From: Siphonodentalium dalli
Lineage: Eukaryota > Mollusca > Scaphopoda > Gadilida > Siphonodentaliidae
Direction: 5' to 3'
Assembly: GCA_032622095.1 (NCBI GenBank)
Contig: CP136068.1
Location: 155,457,151-155,521,150 of the forward strand
Length of the DNA: 64,000 bases
In this document: piece after piece, positions 1-12,340 of the stretch
Layout: every line of letters begins with the position of its first letter
Position numbering within the stretch: position 1 is the stretch's first letter
Made by a program: the position numbers and the translations under genes
The notes under the pieces: generated by a model
Database searches by the model: none
The model's input: only the letters and a program-made list of their open reading frames with translations
Told to the model about the DNA's origin: nothing

Positions 1-2673
1 TGTAGACGTTTCTGCATCTCCAGTGTTTCCACGTTATTACCTTCCTCTACCCGTAGGCGTAAACATATTAACCATTTAGCTTGATGAACTGGTATTTCAA
101 GGTTGCTATTGGATAGAAATGCCACATGAACATGGTGACCAACAACATGTTTGTCAAAGAAATGTGAACAATGAACATGTTCTGTTCCGGATGCCAGACA
201 ATAAACTGCCACATAAGGCTTTCATCCATGCTGATCAGAGCACGAAATATGTGCCAATTATTGACACGAATACTATCTCATGCAGACGACGTACTCTAGA
301 CCTACATCCAACGTCATTTCCTATAAACTTTTACTGTTTGTAAAGACGGTTTAGTGTTTTGAAAATCACGCTTGTCCAAGAAGACCTCCACGCACTTACT
401 GATTCGATGTGTTAGCAATGTATGGGCATAGTTTCCTCAGACATATATGTATTTGGCACAAGTATTTTCTATGACATAAGACATCACCATTCACCGGAGA
501 GTTGATATCTGAGAACAGCTATGAGTAAAACCGTTTTTCGTACATGTCGAAATGGGGAATCCATGGGCTACATTTAGTTCCAGCTACCATTAACAATGAT
601 GTCGAAAAATGTGCTTTCACAATCTGTTTAGCGGAAATTTATTGTCATTATATTTTACTTTCTATCGAAACCGTCAAACTAAAGAGTTTTTTTCCAGTGT
701 ATCTCAACCTAGCTATAAATCGGACACGTTTCTGTTTTGGTAACCTTCTTAAGAGGTTTGGGATTATGATTTTTCATACATATTCCAGATTAAAACAATA
801 CTGTTTTCAATAAGAGATATTTATGCAAGTAAAATTCTTTTTTCGAAAAGGAATCAAAGAGTAAATATCCTATTCATGACTTCTATCGTTGTCGGGGGGG
901 GGGGGGGGGTGCATATTGGATGCCATCTCGGATCTTAAAGTTTTCCCAAAGCTGATTTTATCCGATATCCGATAAGGTATTATGAAGTCAAAGTCGCTCT
1001 CTGCTTACTTATTCTGGATCAGCCTCTTTTGCGACTATCGCGACCGTGTACCCTAAGTGTACGAAATGATGGCCGAGCCCGAATAGTTAACATTTGCCAA
1101 CCCGCGGGAAGCCACCACAAGATTGAAAATGAACCAAGGCTCCCTTTTTATAAATATTGGTTTTTATGTATATAAGGCACATAGATTAGCCAACTATCAA
1201 CTGCATCCACCAGTCACAACTTCCATTATATGACAAGCTGGGCAGAGTCTACCATTTTCGTTTTGGAAGCCATATTAGATAAAATTTATTATTTCTATTG
1301 GTCCATTTGAGATGGAATGTCTACAAATAAAAGAAATGCTCAATTATTTTGTAGGCAAGATCTGCTCATCCCTAAATATAAAATGTGACCAGAACCCCAA
1401 AACCGATTTTGGTTAAATTTCATACCGCATTCGTTAGAACTAATGAGTAAAGGTCGGAGTAAATTATGACCTAAACGATTACACATGTCATTGCTGGAAT
1501 GATCAGTTGACACGACTATTGAAAGAATATACCCATTGTACCCCAGTTCAGAGAGCAATAAGTGATAAAAAGAAGTGACAGCAAATAGTATTTTTCACAT
1601 TGGGTGCCCTTTTTGACAGCCATTTTCGGTACGGATTTTTGAGTTTTTCCATAGAGCTAGCATAATGGTATCATAAATAGGTATACATTCGTATTTATTT
1701 AGTCAATTTTATTCATCAACCACTACTTATAATCGATTGAATGACACTCTGGGCAATATCCGCCATTTTCCATATTTTGACCGCCATTTTGAGACAAAGT
1801 GCCAATTTGGGTTTTATTGAATTGGAGTATTCATAGCTAATGGTATGCCCAACTTACATTGTACTGTTCTGTCCATTTCTTGTTGATAAATGACTGGAAT
1901 CCCAATGGCGATTTTTGTGAAATTTTATACCGCGTTCTGTAAAATCGAATTTTTGAGGGTGTGGATGAGTCTTGGACCCCATTTGTGGTATCTTTCATTG
2001 CTCCAATGCTGAATTAACATGAATAAGGCTAAGCAAAGTCGCCAATCTGAACCATTATCAAACAGCAGGAACTGATCTTTAAGATATTAGGCAAAAACTT
2101 CACATTTTCGAGTTTTGGCCGCCTTGGATCCTGGATTTTCCCCAAAGCGAATTTTAGCGGATTTTGGATATGTTGTAACAGAGATTATCCCGCGTTGAAT
2201 GACACCAAAATCGCTTTTTTACCAATTTCTTCGGGGTCAACCCCTTTTTTTTGCGTACCACGACCATACTTTATCGCCTAGAATAAGTAACTAGCGGGCT
2301 ATTAATAATAATTGGATTAGAATCGAAATCACATTTCTAGAACAGCATCACCAGCATCGGAAGACACACATATATTGACTTTTACGTGTTTATGTGTTTT
2401 TATAGTTACAACGACACGTTTTCGAGTTCGAATTTGTGTGAATGGTGGTGTGTCGACAAAGCTGTTAACCGATCAGAGTACAATGAGTTACCGCTATTTA
2501 CGGTTCGTCGAATGCTATTGACAATATCTCACCACACATCAGCTTAAAAAACTAGGAGTTACATGGGGGTGGGGGACCCATAAGTCACTTTAGCACCGTC
2601 AAATTGTTCGTTGTAATACGTGTAGGATTCACATACGTTTTGTATCCAATGGGAAATAACAGTGCCCTTTGGC
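1..2673. other. No gene recognised
   Basis: Open frames here are short (under 90 codons), unlike any family I know, and lack splice-site support. The only distinct item is a run of 16 G at 894-909. The rest is AT-rich, unannotatable sequence. Confidence 0.6.
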
Positions 2674-3154
2674 TTAACCATTTCAGTGCCAGGTCCGATT
2701 TTTGTATCAACCCATATACCCTGTGCCAATGCATTCTCTTATATATGCGAGTCGATCATAGGTCGCCTCGCATATATAAGAGAATGCATTGGCCTAACAA
2801 TTTTTCATCATTTTTATTATTTTTTTTTACAATTGTTTACAATTTTAATAATTTGTTCTTATATTCTTTAACATATTTATTTGGTAGGTTTAGTGCCAGG
2901 GAATCTTACGTTTTTCATGTGCATCAACATAATTACTATGAATACTTGGTGACAGTTTTGAGTTATAACAGGCCCCTAAGGTTTTATCCAGTTTGTTTTT
3001 AAATTCGCTAAAGCATGCTTAAGCATACCCAAAACAAAATTCAACCCAAAACAATCTATATATATAAAAAAACATTTAAATCTTTTTTTAGGGCCGATAT
3101 TACAGACCGTAAATTATGGCCGATGAGATCGGCCCCTGGCACTGAAAGGGTTAA
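2674..3154. mobile_element. TTAA-flanked MITE, copy 1 (piggyBac-like ends)
   Basis: The left end reads TTAACCATTTCAGTGCCAGG and the right end CCTGGCACTGAAAGGGTTAA, an inverted pair with a TTAA at each outer edge. TTAA target duplication and ends beginning CCCTTT fit piggyBac-type nonautonomous elements (family knowledge). Inside, 2725-2793 is a 69-bp hairpin whose arms start GCCAATGCATTCTCTTATAT. It has no coding capacity; the open frames across it are artefacts. Kolobok-type elements also use TTAA and cannot be excluded. Confidence 0.75.
2725..2793. repeat. 69-bp perfect-arm hairpin (copy 1 of 7)
   Basis: Arms of about 28-30 bp (GCCAATGCATTCTCTTATAT outward) flank a short centre containing TCGATCATAGGTCG. 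Further copies lie at 4300-4368, 6136-6204, 6429-6497, 59315-59383, 59463-59531 and 59610-59678, all 69 bp long. Every copy lies in or next to a TTAA-type MITE. Confidence 0.9.
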
Positions 3155-3989
3155 CCATTTACATATATATTAGGCACTAAATCTCCGTCCAAATACACAA
3201 AGGAAACGCGCAATATCGACAACTCGTATATCTACCCACTGAATGATGTGTCATGCGGACTGCAGCTACATACCACCCTCAACTATTTAGAGATTCCGAA
3301 TACCCAGCATGATTTATCGCATACATGTCAGATGGCTACATACCACCCTCAACTATTTACCGATTCCGAATACCCAGCATGATTTATCGCATTCGTGTCA
3401 CGTGTAAAAGATCAATAGGAACGAACAATGGTCGAAGTCTCATTGTCGCCGGATCCGTTGAAGTTGACAACAAAGATTGGAAGACCTAACACGTAGAGTG
3501 GTCACGTGACATCAGCATTGCGGGCTACTCATGTTTGCGATGAGTAGATCGTAAGAACTCATTTGCTCACGAAGACGCGCACATGACGTAAAACGTTCGC
3601 GATGGAAGCTTATAGGTTAAAGTTGTATATTTCACTTCTCATGGCCGCGCACATCCAGTTTCTAACTGGTGTGATCAAAGGTACGTACATGTTTCTCGCG
3701 AGCCAATATCTCAAGCAATATCTTATCTGAGTTCACGAATAGGTATACTATTCACGTGTCACGGGACGTTCGATTAAATATCAGAATATAAATTATCGGC
3801 AGGCGGGGGTAGCCACTACTAAATATAGTTATTTCAAAATCATTCATTCCTTCTTACTTTTACAATAAACATATTTTATTTGTAATAATACAAAGTGTAT
3901 TGGGGCACACGCTACATAACTTATACTGAGCCCCTCTCCGGTATAACTTGTTACAGAATTACATACTGGACAAAGTGGCACAATAAGTA
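3155..3989. other. Noncoding stretch with a 70-bp tandem duplication
   Basis: Two adjacent 70-bp units at 3265-3334 and 3335-3404, both starting GCTACATACCACCCTCAACT, differ at a handful of bases. No gene is seen in the remainder. Confidence 0.8.
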
Positions 3990-4221
3990 ACTTATTTACA
4001 GCTGTGTGGAATGTGAGAGAAGGGTGACCGATGAAGGATGATTGTAGCGGATCGTTAGGAAAGGATGTTGTAAGGTGGTGGGAGGTGCTAACGATTGTGC
4101 TTATGGTAAACATTCGACGTTGGCACCTCGCACCACCTTACATAATCCTTTACTAACGATCCGCTACAATCATGCTTCACCAGTTACCATTCTCTCACAT
4201 TCCACACAGCTGTAAATATTG
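3990..4221. repeat. Foldback carrying minisatellite units in both arms
   Basis: The left arm (about 3994-4090) and right arm (about 4122-4219) are inverted copies sharing GATTGTAGCGGATCGTTAG and its complement. The outer part of each arm is one unit of the 38-bp minisatellite that expands at 4625-6042, in opposite orientations. The foldback may be the source of that array. Confidence 0.7.
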
Positions 4222-4248
4222 TCATGTTGCGGAAGAGATAATCCACCT

Positions 4249-4578
4249 TTAACCCTTTGAGTGACAGGTCCGATTTTTGTATCAATCCATATACCCTGTG
4301 CCAGTGCATTCTCTTATATATGCGAGTCGACCATAGGTCGCCTCGCATATATAAGAGAATGCATTGGCCTAACAAAAATTCATCATTTGTTATTATTTTT
4401 TACAATTTTTTACCATTTGAATAATTTTTTCTTATATTCTTTAACAGACTTATTTTGTAGGTTTAGTGCCAGGGAATCTTATTATTACTATGAATACTTG
4501 GTGATAGTTTTGAGTTATAACATGCCCCTAAGGTTTTATCAGTTTGTTTTTAAATTCGCTATAGCATGCTTAAGCAAC
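4249..4578. mobile_element. TTAA-flanked MITE, copy 2 (right end lost)
   Basis: Starts TTAACCCTTTGAGTGACAGG, follows copy 1 through the 69-bp hairpin at 4300-4368 and an internal stretch ending near GCATGCTTAAGCA, then stops matching without the expected right end. It splits the foldback at 3990-4221 from the minisatellite array that follows, so it probably inserted into that repeat. Confidence 0.65.
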
Positions 4579-4624
4579 TAAATTACTAAATTACTAACGA
4601 TCCGCTACAATCATGCTTCACCAG

Positions 4625-6042
4625 TTACCCTTCTCTCACATTCCACAGAGCTGTAAATATTGGTACCGTTCTCTCACATTCCACAGAGCTGTAAATATTG
4701 GTACCATTCTCTCACATACCACAGAGCTGTAAATATTGGTACCATTCTCTCACATTCCACAGAGCTGTAAATATTGGTACCATTCTCTCACATTCCACAG
4801 ATCTGTAAATATTGGTACTATTCTCTCACATTCCACAGAGCTGTAAATATTGGTACCATTCTCTAACATTCCACAGAGCTGTAAATATTGGTACCATTCT
4901 CTCACATTCCACAGAGCTGTCGATATTGATACCATTCTCTCACATTCCACAGATCTGAAAATATTTGTACCATTCTCTCACATTACACAGAGCTGTAAAT
5001 ATTGGTACCATTCTCTCACATTCCACAGAGCTGTAAATATTGGTACCATTCTCTCACAGTCCACATAGCAGTAAATATTGGTACCATTCTCTCACATTCC
5101 ACATAGCAGTAAATATTGGTACGATTCTCTCACGTTCCACAGAGCTGTTATATCGATACCATTCTCTCACATTCCACAGAGCTGTAAATATTGATACCAT
5201 TCTCTCACATTCCACAGAGCTGTAAATATTGATACCATTCTCTTACATTCCAGAGCTGTATATCGATACCATTCTCTCACATTCCACAGAGCTGTTATAT
5301 CGATACCATTCTCTCACATTCTCTCACATTCTCACACATTCTCTCACGTTCTCTCACATTCTCTCACATTCCACAGAGCTGTAAATATTGGTTCCATTCT
5401 CTCACATTCCACAGAGCTCTAAATATTGGTACCATTCTCTCACATTCCACAGAGCTGTAAATATTGGTACCATTATCTCACATTCCACAGAGCTGTACAT
5501 ATTGGTACCATTCTCTCACATTCCACAGAGCTGTAAATATTGGTACCATTCTCTCACATTCCACAGAGATGTAAATATTGGTACCATTCTCTCACATTCC
5601 ACAGAGCTGTAGATATTGGTACCATTATCTCACATTCTACAGAGCTGTAAATATTCGTACCATTCTCTCACATTCCACATAGCTGTAAATATTGGTACAA
5701 TTCTCTCATTCCAGAGAGCTGTAAATATTGATACCATTCTCTAACATTCCACAGAGCTGTAAATATTGGTACCATTCTCTCACATTCCACAGAGCTGTAA
5801 ATATGTGTACCATTCTCTCACATTCCACAGAGCTGTAAATATTGGTACCATTCTCTCACATTCCACAGAGCTGTAAATATGTGTACCATTCTCTCACATT
5901 CCACAAAGCTGTAAATATTGATACCATTCTCTCACATTCCACAGAGCTGTAAATATTGATACCATTCTCTCACATTCAACAGAGCTGTAAATATTGGTAC
6001 CATTCTCTCACATTCCACAGAGCTGTAAATATTGGTACCATT
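4625..6042. repeat. Minisatellite, 38-bp unit, about 37 copies
   Basis: Unit begins ACCATTCTCTCACATTCCAC and continues with AGAGCTGTAAATATTGGT. Copies differ by point changes and small indels, and 5300-5365 is a slipped run of CTCACATT. Open reading frames on both strands here simply reflect a repeat unit without stops and are not genes. Confidence 0.95.
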
Positions 6043-6065
6043 CCTTCTTTCAGTGATTTATTTAA

Positions 6066-6626
6066 CTAAAACAAAAATTAAATGTATGTATTATATTTCT
6101 CTTCTCGTGAGATCGCACATCCAGATTATAACTGTGCCAATGCATTCTGTTATATATGCGAGTCGACCATAGGTCGCCTCGCATATATAAGAGAATGCAT
6201 TGGCCTAACAATTTTTTACAATTTTAATAATGTTTTCTTGTATTCTTTAACAATTTTATAATTTCACCCATACAGAGCCCCAGACAAACATGAGCAGACG
6301 ACACTCTTCTATATATATGCTTCTATATATATGTGTGGGGCTCCCTGCAGATTAATGGATGTTTTTTATTTTATGTCCTAAAAATTGTAAGAAACATTTA
6401 TTTAAAAAAAATGATAAAAAATTGTTAGGCCAATGCATTCTCTTATATATGCGAGGCGACCTATGGTCGACTCGCATATATAAGAGAATGCATTGGCACA
6501 GGGTATATGGGTTGATACAAAAATCTGACTTGGCACTGAAAGGGTTAAGGGTCAGTGCACATCAAAAGTTAAATGTATGTATTGTATTTCTCTTCTCGTG
6601 AGAGCGCACATCCAGATTATAACTCG
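6066..6626. repeat. Direct 65-bp repeat enclosing two hairpins and a MITE end
   Basis: Sequence at 6066-6131 (AAATGTATGTATTATATTTC and following) recurs at 6560-6626. Between them lie hairpins 6136-6204 and 6429-6497, and a MITE right end finishing CACTGAAAGGGTTAA at 6548. This looks like the same TTAA MITE family in a rearranged, reverse-oriented third copy; its left end is not intact. Confidence 0.6.
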
Positions 6627-6699
6627 TGTGGTCGAAGGTACGTAAATTTGAAAGTAAATGGTAAATGTTGCTTGTCACGCTGCACTAATATTACATTAG

Positions 6700-7298
6700 A
6701 ATTTTAGCCACCAATACATTTCTAAAAATGGCCAAGTTTAGACAAGACGATCTTTGCAACCGATGTCAAACACAAGAAACGATATGCCACATATTTTTGG
6801 AATGTCCGCATGTTCAATCATTCCTAGGCAAGCTTTTCATATGGACAATATCAAACAATTTCGTCATTCCTTTAACAAAAAAGACAATGACGCTTGGAAA
6901 CATGAGCAAGCGAACGGATAACATTACAAATTATTTGATTTTGATTATTAAAAACTATATTTACAAAACAAATTTTTACAACGGACCAACTATCTATGCA
7001 TGCTTTAATTGCAGAACTCAACTCTAGGTATAATTGCAAAAAATACAATTCATACTGCAGACTTGGACGTAATATGTTCGATACCAAGTGGCTTCTAATG
7101 AAACGAGCACTTGAAAACGAAACCCGATAAGATACAACATTTTAAAGGCCGGTCGAATATATATCGTAATATTATATTGGTAGAATAGAAAGTCGAAACA
7201 TCGCCAGTCATTGACCGATTGTTCGTAAACAACGAAATAATTTGTCGGCAATGAATTACTTGCACACAAGAACAAAGGGTAACATCGAGGCTGTATCA
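6700..7298 (+). pseudogene. LINE non-LTR retrotransposon, 3' end (ORF2 C-terminus and start of 3' UTR)
   Basis: The open frame from about 6713 to 7027 encodes a C-x2-C-x7-H-x4-C knuckle (CNRCQTQETICHIFLECP), the pattern that closes ORF2 of many LINEs after the reverse transcriptase. Following residues (IIKNYIYKT) also fit that region. A frameshift near 6970 moves the reading to the +1 frame, which continues (HALIAELNSRYNC, then FDTKWLLMKRAL) to a stop at about 7130. The reverse transcriptase and everything 5' are missing, so this is a 5'-truncated dead copy. The giant element at 7299 interrupts the 3' UTR about 170 bp after the stop. The rest of the UTR and an A-rich tail are found at 48181-48437. 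LINE clade not determinable here. Confidence 0.75.
7293..7298. repeat. Target-site duplication GTATCA, left
   Basis: Six bases immediately before the element's first base (TACGGAAG...), matched exactly by 48175-48180 immediately after its last base. This defines the insertion boundaries. Confidence 0.9.
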
Positions 7299-7747
7299 TA
7301 CGGAAGCACTGTAGCGCCACAAATAAAATAATAATTACGGCGTTTAAACGCCCTATTACGGCGTTTAAACGCCCTAATACGGCGTTTAAACGCCCTAATA
7401 CGGCGTTTAAACGCCCTAATTACGGCGTTTAAACGCCCTAATTATGGCGTTTAAACGCCCTAATACGGCGTTTAAACGCCCTATTACGGCGTTTAAACGC
7501 CCTAATTACGGCGTTTAAACGCCCTATTACGGCGTTTAAACGCCCTATTACGGCGTTTAAACGCCCTAATTACGGCGTTTAAACGCCCTAATACGGCGTT
7601 TAAACGCCCTAATTACGGCGTTTAAACGCCCTATTACGGCGTTTAAACGCCCTATTACGGCGTTTAAACGCCCTATTACGGCGTTTAAACGCCCTAATAC
7701 GGCGTTTAAACGCCCTAATTACGGCGTTTAAACGCCCTATTACGGCG
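7299..7747 (+). repeat. Left terminal inverted repeat: leader plus 19-unit palindrome array
   Basis: A 38-bp unique leader (7299-7336) precedes 19 copies of ACGGCGTTTAAACGCC, each followed by a linker CTATT, CTAAT or CTAATT. The core GGCGTTTAAACGCC is a perfect 14-bp palindrome present in essentially every unit; one unit has ATGGCG instead of ACGGCG. The array ends where the core degrades to GGCGATATAAC. Likely role (inference): many symmetric binding sites for the transposase or another dimeric element protein, and possibly promoter DNA. Confidence 0.95.
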
Positions 7748-7814
7748 ATATAACACCACCAGTCTAATTTAAGAATGAAGCAGACGTTATAGCCCGGACT
7801 ATCTTGCACACGTG
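7748..7814 (+). other. Candidate noncoding first exon of the HECT gene
   Basis: Directly inside the left array, a strong splice donor CACGTG|GTGAGTAT occurs with GT at 7815. The HECT start codon exon at 12641 is preceded two bases earlier by an acceptor (TTTATTTCAG, ending 12638), so an upstream 5' UTR exon is required if that acceptor is used. A transcript starting in or near the left array and spliced 7814 to 12639 would fit. Only splice signals support this. Confidence 0.35.
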
Positions 7815-7836
7815 GTGAGTATAACATCTAAAGGGT

Positions 7837-7838
<2 letters not shown>

Positions 7839-7885
<47 letters not shown>
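7839..7885. repeat. TA dinucleotide run
   Basis: Uninterrupted (TA)n of about 47 bp. Confidence 0.95.
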
Positions 7886-7887
<2 letters not shown>

Positions 7888-9417
7888 CATATTTGATCAA
7901 TGTCTGAACAGAATGAGGTCCCAGAGGGTGAATTTGGTGATGCTAGCCGCTATGTAGTCCCCCGCGCTGTAAGCATACCCTTCGCTATGTGCATATCTGA
8001 CTACATGGGGATGTTTTGAGTGCATTCTAGTTCTGACAAGTGACCTGACCCCGATCTGGGTACTAACAGAGTTGACAACGAAGTGTTAAACGATGTGGGT
8101 CACGCAACCTTTGATCTATCCCGTATTCTACCTATATGATTCCACCCATGCGTCACTGGTGAAATATACAGGCCATATTGATTACATTGTAGCAACATTT
8201 CAACTGAGCACGTGCAAGCAGTGACACACCGTCACATGTCCCACACCTCTACCGGTGCTTCAAATAAATGTTTTCTCTTTTATCCCGGAATGCTGACGCG
8301 AAACTTACATTTCCTGCCGCAGATCCTCTCCTTGGCGGTATTGCAGGCTTGGTACCGCTCTGTTCATTCGTGTATGATTCAGTGTTTGGTTTCAGAAGCA
8401 AACGAAAATTCGTGATAAGTAAGTATGTACTATATCTACAGTAACTTATATTTGAGCTTAATACTATAGCACGGACCTTTATATTTAAAATGGCACTATG
8501 TACTTGAGGCTACAAAATATGCAATTTTGACATTATTTACCATTCGAAAGGGTTTTTCAACGTCAAAACCACTAACCCCACATGTTTTGGGGTGTAAGTA
8601 TGGCCATTTTCAAAGAAAACTCGAAAAACGATGTTTTCCGCAATTGTTCGATTCTGAACGAAATGCCTATTTTCGACCTTATGTAGCATTTGCAAGGTTT
8701 CTGCTAGTTATTTACGTCGAATACGCATGTGTTGGTGTTTAGGTGTAGCCATTTTTGAAGAACACTCGAAAAAAATCCCATTTTCGATTTTTCGATCCGG
8801 TTGGTGATCCGGTTTTTGATCCGGTTTTTGGCGCCAAAAACCGGATCACGTCCATAAATACAATGAGATATCTCGAAATAGGGGGCAGGTTCCTGGTTAT
8901 TATTTTTACCTACTGAGTAATTTTAGAACTCTTCCCTGTGAGCTATAACTACATTGTGCCATTTTAATTATTTATATAAACCTTGTTTACATGAAAACTT
9001 TTACCAACGTTGATATTTTTTTAGAGTCAAATAATTTACCTCCATTTCAGATTTACCAACGTCGGAATTTCATTGCGTTTACATGTGTTTTAGTTAATAC
9101 AAGGGACAAACAGGGGCAAATAAATTATATTAGCCACTGGATGTCTATTTTTGCGATATACAACTTTACGTATACCATTAACAAAATAATGCCATAATTG
9201 GAAAATACATAAAATGAATTACATGCACCCAGTCACCCACACATCCGTTGGGTTAAATGTGACAATATAGCTGAATATTAGTATAAATAATTTACACAAT
9301 ACTTTATACTGCAATGTTATGATATTGCGCATCTCAACAGATATGTCTGCAAAACATGTGCCCAGTTTTTTTCAAAAAGCCCCGTTCACATACGTGCGTT
9401 TGGTGTCCGACCGATTC
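7886..9417. other. Noncoding; includes a 32-bp perfect palindrome
   Basis: 7958-8033 is an inverted copy of 10684-10760 (both contain GAGTGCATTCTAGTTC or its complement). 8817-8848 is a perfect 32-bp palindrome centred on GGCGCC with arms TGATCCGGTTTTT. Other open frames here (such as 8527-8742) have no recognisable family and no splice support. Confidence 0.6.
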
Positions 9418-10676
9418 TCCGAAGGCCAATTATTCCGAAGGCCCTTAACTCCGAAGGCCCGATTCTCTGAAGGCCCATAACTCCGTAGAAATCCAGGGTT
9501 GGCATTTTCAAGGAGGGCTGGTGGGCTGCCCGCCTACAGCCCGCGCAAAATTATTCGAGCAGGGCTATTAGCAGTCATCCTAGAATTGGCCAAGTATTAT
9601 ATATTTAAACTTGGTTTGTTATTTGCCAAGATCAAATGTATATAAGGCCTTTAAAAAAAAACCTTTGTTTCCGGTAACGGAGGGTAAAAAACCTTAACAT
9701 ACAAGGTCTTAACAGCTCTCAATGCATTGTATATACAGGTATACTGTGTAGAGTCTTATCTGGATATAATAGTGAAATGGACACACAAGATACTGTATTT
9801 AAAACAGATTTGCACAGACACTCGAACAATATAACTTTGGTGCCAAATGAAGAAACAACATCGCCGATCTTTAAATCGGATTCGATTTCAAACGAATCGT
9901 TGCAGTCCAATTTTTGGGATCATTTTGTTGAAAAAGTGACAGTTCCACAGTCATCACGATGGATTTCGTGAAATAACGAAGTGAATGTTTTTTCTAAATT
10001 TACTGATTTCATGATGTTTTTCGCACCATGAACGCAGTCAAGTTTTATTGCCAACACGCTACTGCTAGATTCTAAGGAAGCCGACATTTTGTTGTCAGCC
10101 ACGCGTAATTTCCGACGTCTAGTTGGTGTCCTTATGTAGCGTTGCGACAATATCACAGTAAGCTTCCGTCGATTCGGTCACGTCTAGTGGGTCACCTTGC
10201 AAAGCTTTGAACAAAAAATTTGAAGAAAAAAAATTTGAAAAAAAAAATTTGAAAAAAAATGCAAATAAAACGTTTTTAGCGGCCGGTCCAGCGAACGGGC
10301 GGGTGGGTTACCGGAAACAAAGGTATTTTTTTTTTTAGGCCTAACACAAACACAATGATGAGTTTTGATGACAACATGGCATTTTCTGATCTACTGTAAT
10401 TAATAGCTTATACTTTCATTGCTAAAGCACAATAGAACTGAACAAAAACATGTGTTAATTGTGTCCATGCTATAGCCCACCTATAGGCTGATTGAGGAGG
10501 GCTGGTCTTAGTCCGCCCGGATTTCTGAAAATGCCAGCCCTGGAAAGTCCGTAACTCTGAAGGCCCAATTCTCCGAAAGCCCATAATTCAGAAGGCCCGA
10601 TTCTCCGAAAGCCCATAACTCCTAAAGCCCATAATTCCGAAGGCCCGATTCTCCGAAGACCCGATTCTCCGAAAAT
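9418..10676. repeat. Short array of CCGAAGGCCC units split by an insertion
   Basis: Units of about 17-19 bp built on ATTCTCCGAAGGCCC or ATAACTCCGAAGGCCC occupy 9418-9490 and 10545-10676 in the same direction. The interval between is the hAT-like element below, so the array was one block before that insertion. Confidence 0.75.
9491..10544. mobile_element. hAT-like nonautonomous element, about 1.05 kb
   Basis: Left end CCAGGGTTGGCATTTTCA and right end TGAAAATGCCAGCCCTGG are inverted copies; ends of the form CAGGG..CCCTG are typical of hAT elements. A second inverted pair lies further in: AAACCTTTGTTTCCGGTAAC near 9653 and its complement near 10308. An 8-bp duplication is not clean (GAAATCC against GAAAGTCC). 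Open frames at 9777-9971 (+) and 9920-10156 (-) show no hAT transposase motifs that I can confirm. Confidence 0.6.
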
Positions 10677-10683
10677 CAAAAAT

Positions 10684-12127
10684 GAACTAGAATGCACTCA
10701 AAACACCCCATGTAGTCGGACATGCACATAGCGAAGGGTATATGCTTATAGCGGGGTACCACATGGTTCACGGTTAGACACATTGCACCCGAACCAACCC
10801 ATATACCAGTGGTGGTATCAAGCGCGGAAATAAGGTGCCTGACATTTGCAGAATGAGGTCCCCAGAGGGTGAATTTAGATATATTACCCCGCATAGCGGC
10901 TAGTATCACCAAATTCACCCTCTGCATGGGAACCTCATTCTGCTCAGATATTGATCGGGTAGGGTTCAGTAGTCCGAAGGTTCACTAGTCCGAAGGTCCA
11001 TTAGCCCGAATGTCCACTGGTCCGAATGTCCACTAGTCCGAAGGTTCACTAGTCCGAAAATACGGTAAAACGGTCCACTAGTCCTAAGGTTCAGTAGTCC
11101 GAAGGATTTCTATTCCGAAGGTTCACTAGTCCGAACATGACCAAATGTATTTATTGTGAACAGGGCGCGGCGGAGCAGGGCTGAGGGGGCAGGCGCCCCC
11201 CACACATTTTTGCGAATTATGAGTGCAAATTTAGTATGCATTTTCCAGGTGTATAACAATAATTTGAAATATTGCACCTTTTAATTTTGTATTTTACAAG
11301 AGTTAATCATTAGTGATTAAAATATAAATGATATATAAGCGTATATATTGCATTATAATATCTCTGTGAAATAACCCATTGTATATCACTGAAAATTCCA
11401 TTTTCTTATAGATTGGCGCACAACTATAATAGTGTCTTCCGAATTACATTTAGCGACAGTTACGTCACCCCATGCATTACTTTGATTAAACGATACGAAC
11501 GTGTAAATGCATTGGATCTAAATATTACTAGAAACCCAGACACGACCATCACACACACACGCTATGCAATCGATTAATATAGAAACCGAAGTCGCGGTGG
11601 TCTTGTTGAATGTATATATATATAAGCATATAGGCCTACGTTACTACGTAGATAACTCTTTATTTTAGCTAGATAATCCAGTATAGTTTCGCATAAATCT
11701 ACACGATAAAGCCTTATAGAAAATCAAGATTACATGGTGTAATAAATTTAGTGATCTTTTGGACGAGCGAACCTTCGGTCTAGTGGACCTTCGAACTAGT
11801 GGACCTTCGGACTAGTGGACCATCGGACTAGTGGACCTTCGGACTAGTGGACCATCGGTCTAGTGGACCTTCGGACTAGTGTACCTTCGGACTAGTGGAC
11901 ATTCGGACCAGTGGATCTTCGGACCAGTGGACCTTCGGACTAGTGGACATTCGGCTAGTGACCTGACCCCATTTATCAAATATGGAGAACTATCTTCAGC
12001 AGAATAAGGTTCCCATAGGGTGAATTTGGTTATGCTAGCTAGCCCGCTAAGCGGGGTAGCATCACTAAATTCACCCTCGGGGGGGGGGGGGTGGTCCTCA
12101 TTCTGCTTATGTCAGGCACCTTATTTC
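10684..12127. repeat. Inverted-repeat element of nested hairpins and CCGAAGGT arrays
   Basis: AATAAGGTGCCTGACA at about 10828 is mirrored by TGTCAGGCACCTTATT ending at about 12127. Inside each end is a hairpin block containing AGGGTGAATTT (10871 on; 11990-12075). Inward from these are opposite arrays: CACTAGTCCGAAGGTT units at 10970-11140 and the complement, AACCTTCGGACTAGTG, at 11764-11960. The middle (11160-11760) is unannotated. A 13-G run lies at 12079-12091. Part of 10684-10760 is an inverted copy of 7958-8033. This is a foldback-type repeat without a coding region. Confidence 0.7.
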
Positions 12128-12340
12128 CAGGCCTGGGTGGTATTCGTAGGGGCTATAATTCCCCCAACTGTACACCACACTTCTTTAATCCCCCACGCAG
12201 TTTAATCATATTGTATCTGGAAATTAGGACATTAATTATGGCAAAAATTGTATTTCTTACATAAATGTAAGATTTCTGTGCTGTGGTAACAGACCAGAAA
12301 ATCAGTCATTTGAGTTACAATGATTGGGAGATATGTAATA

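Noticed and set aside
4750-5612. Periodic open frames on both strands
   Set aside because: They translate a 38-bp minisatellite whose unit lacks stops; no start context or non-repeat sequence.
7337-7747. CRISPR-like appearance of the palindromic repeat array (and 47488-48138)
   Set aside because: Linkers are only 6-8 bp and of a few recurring types, the arrays are inverted at two transposon ends, and the DNA is animal.
9777-10156. hAT transposase or BED-finger remnant inside the hAT-like element
   Set aside because: A WDHF-like string occurs but the Cys/His pattern of a BED finger is absent.
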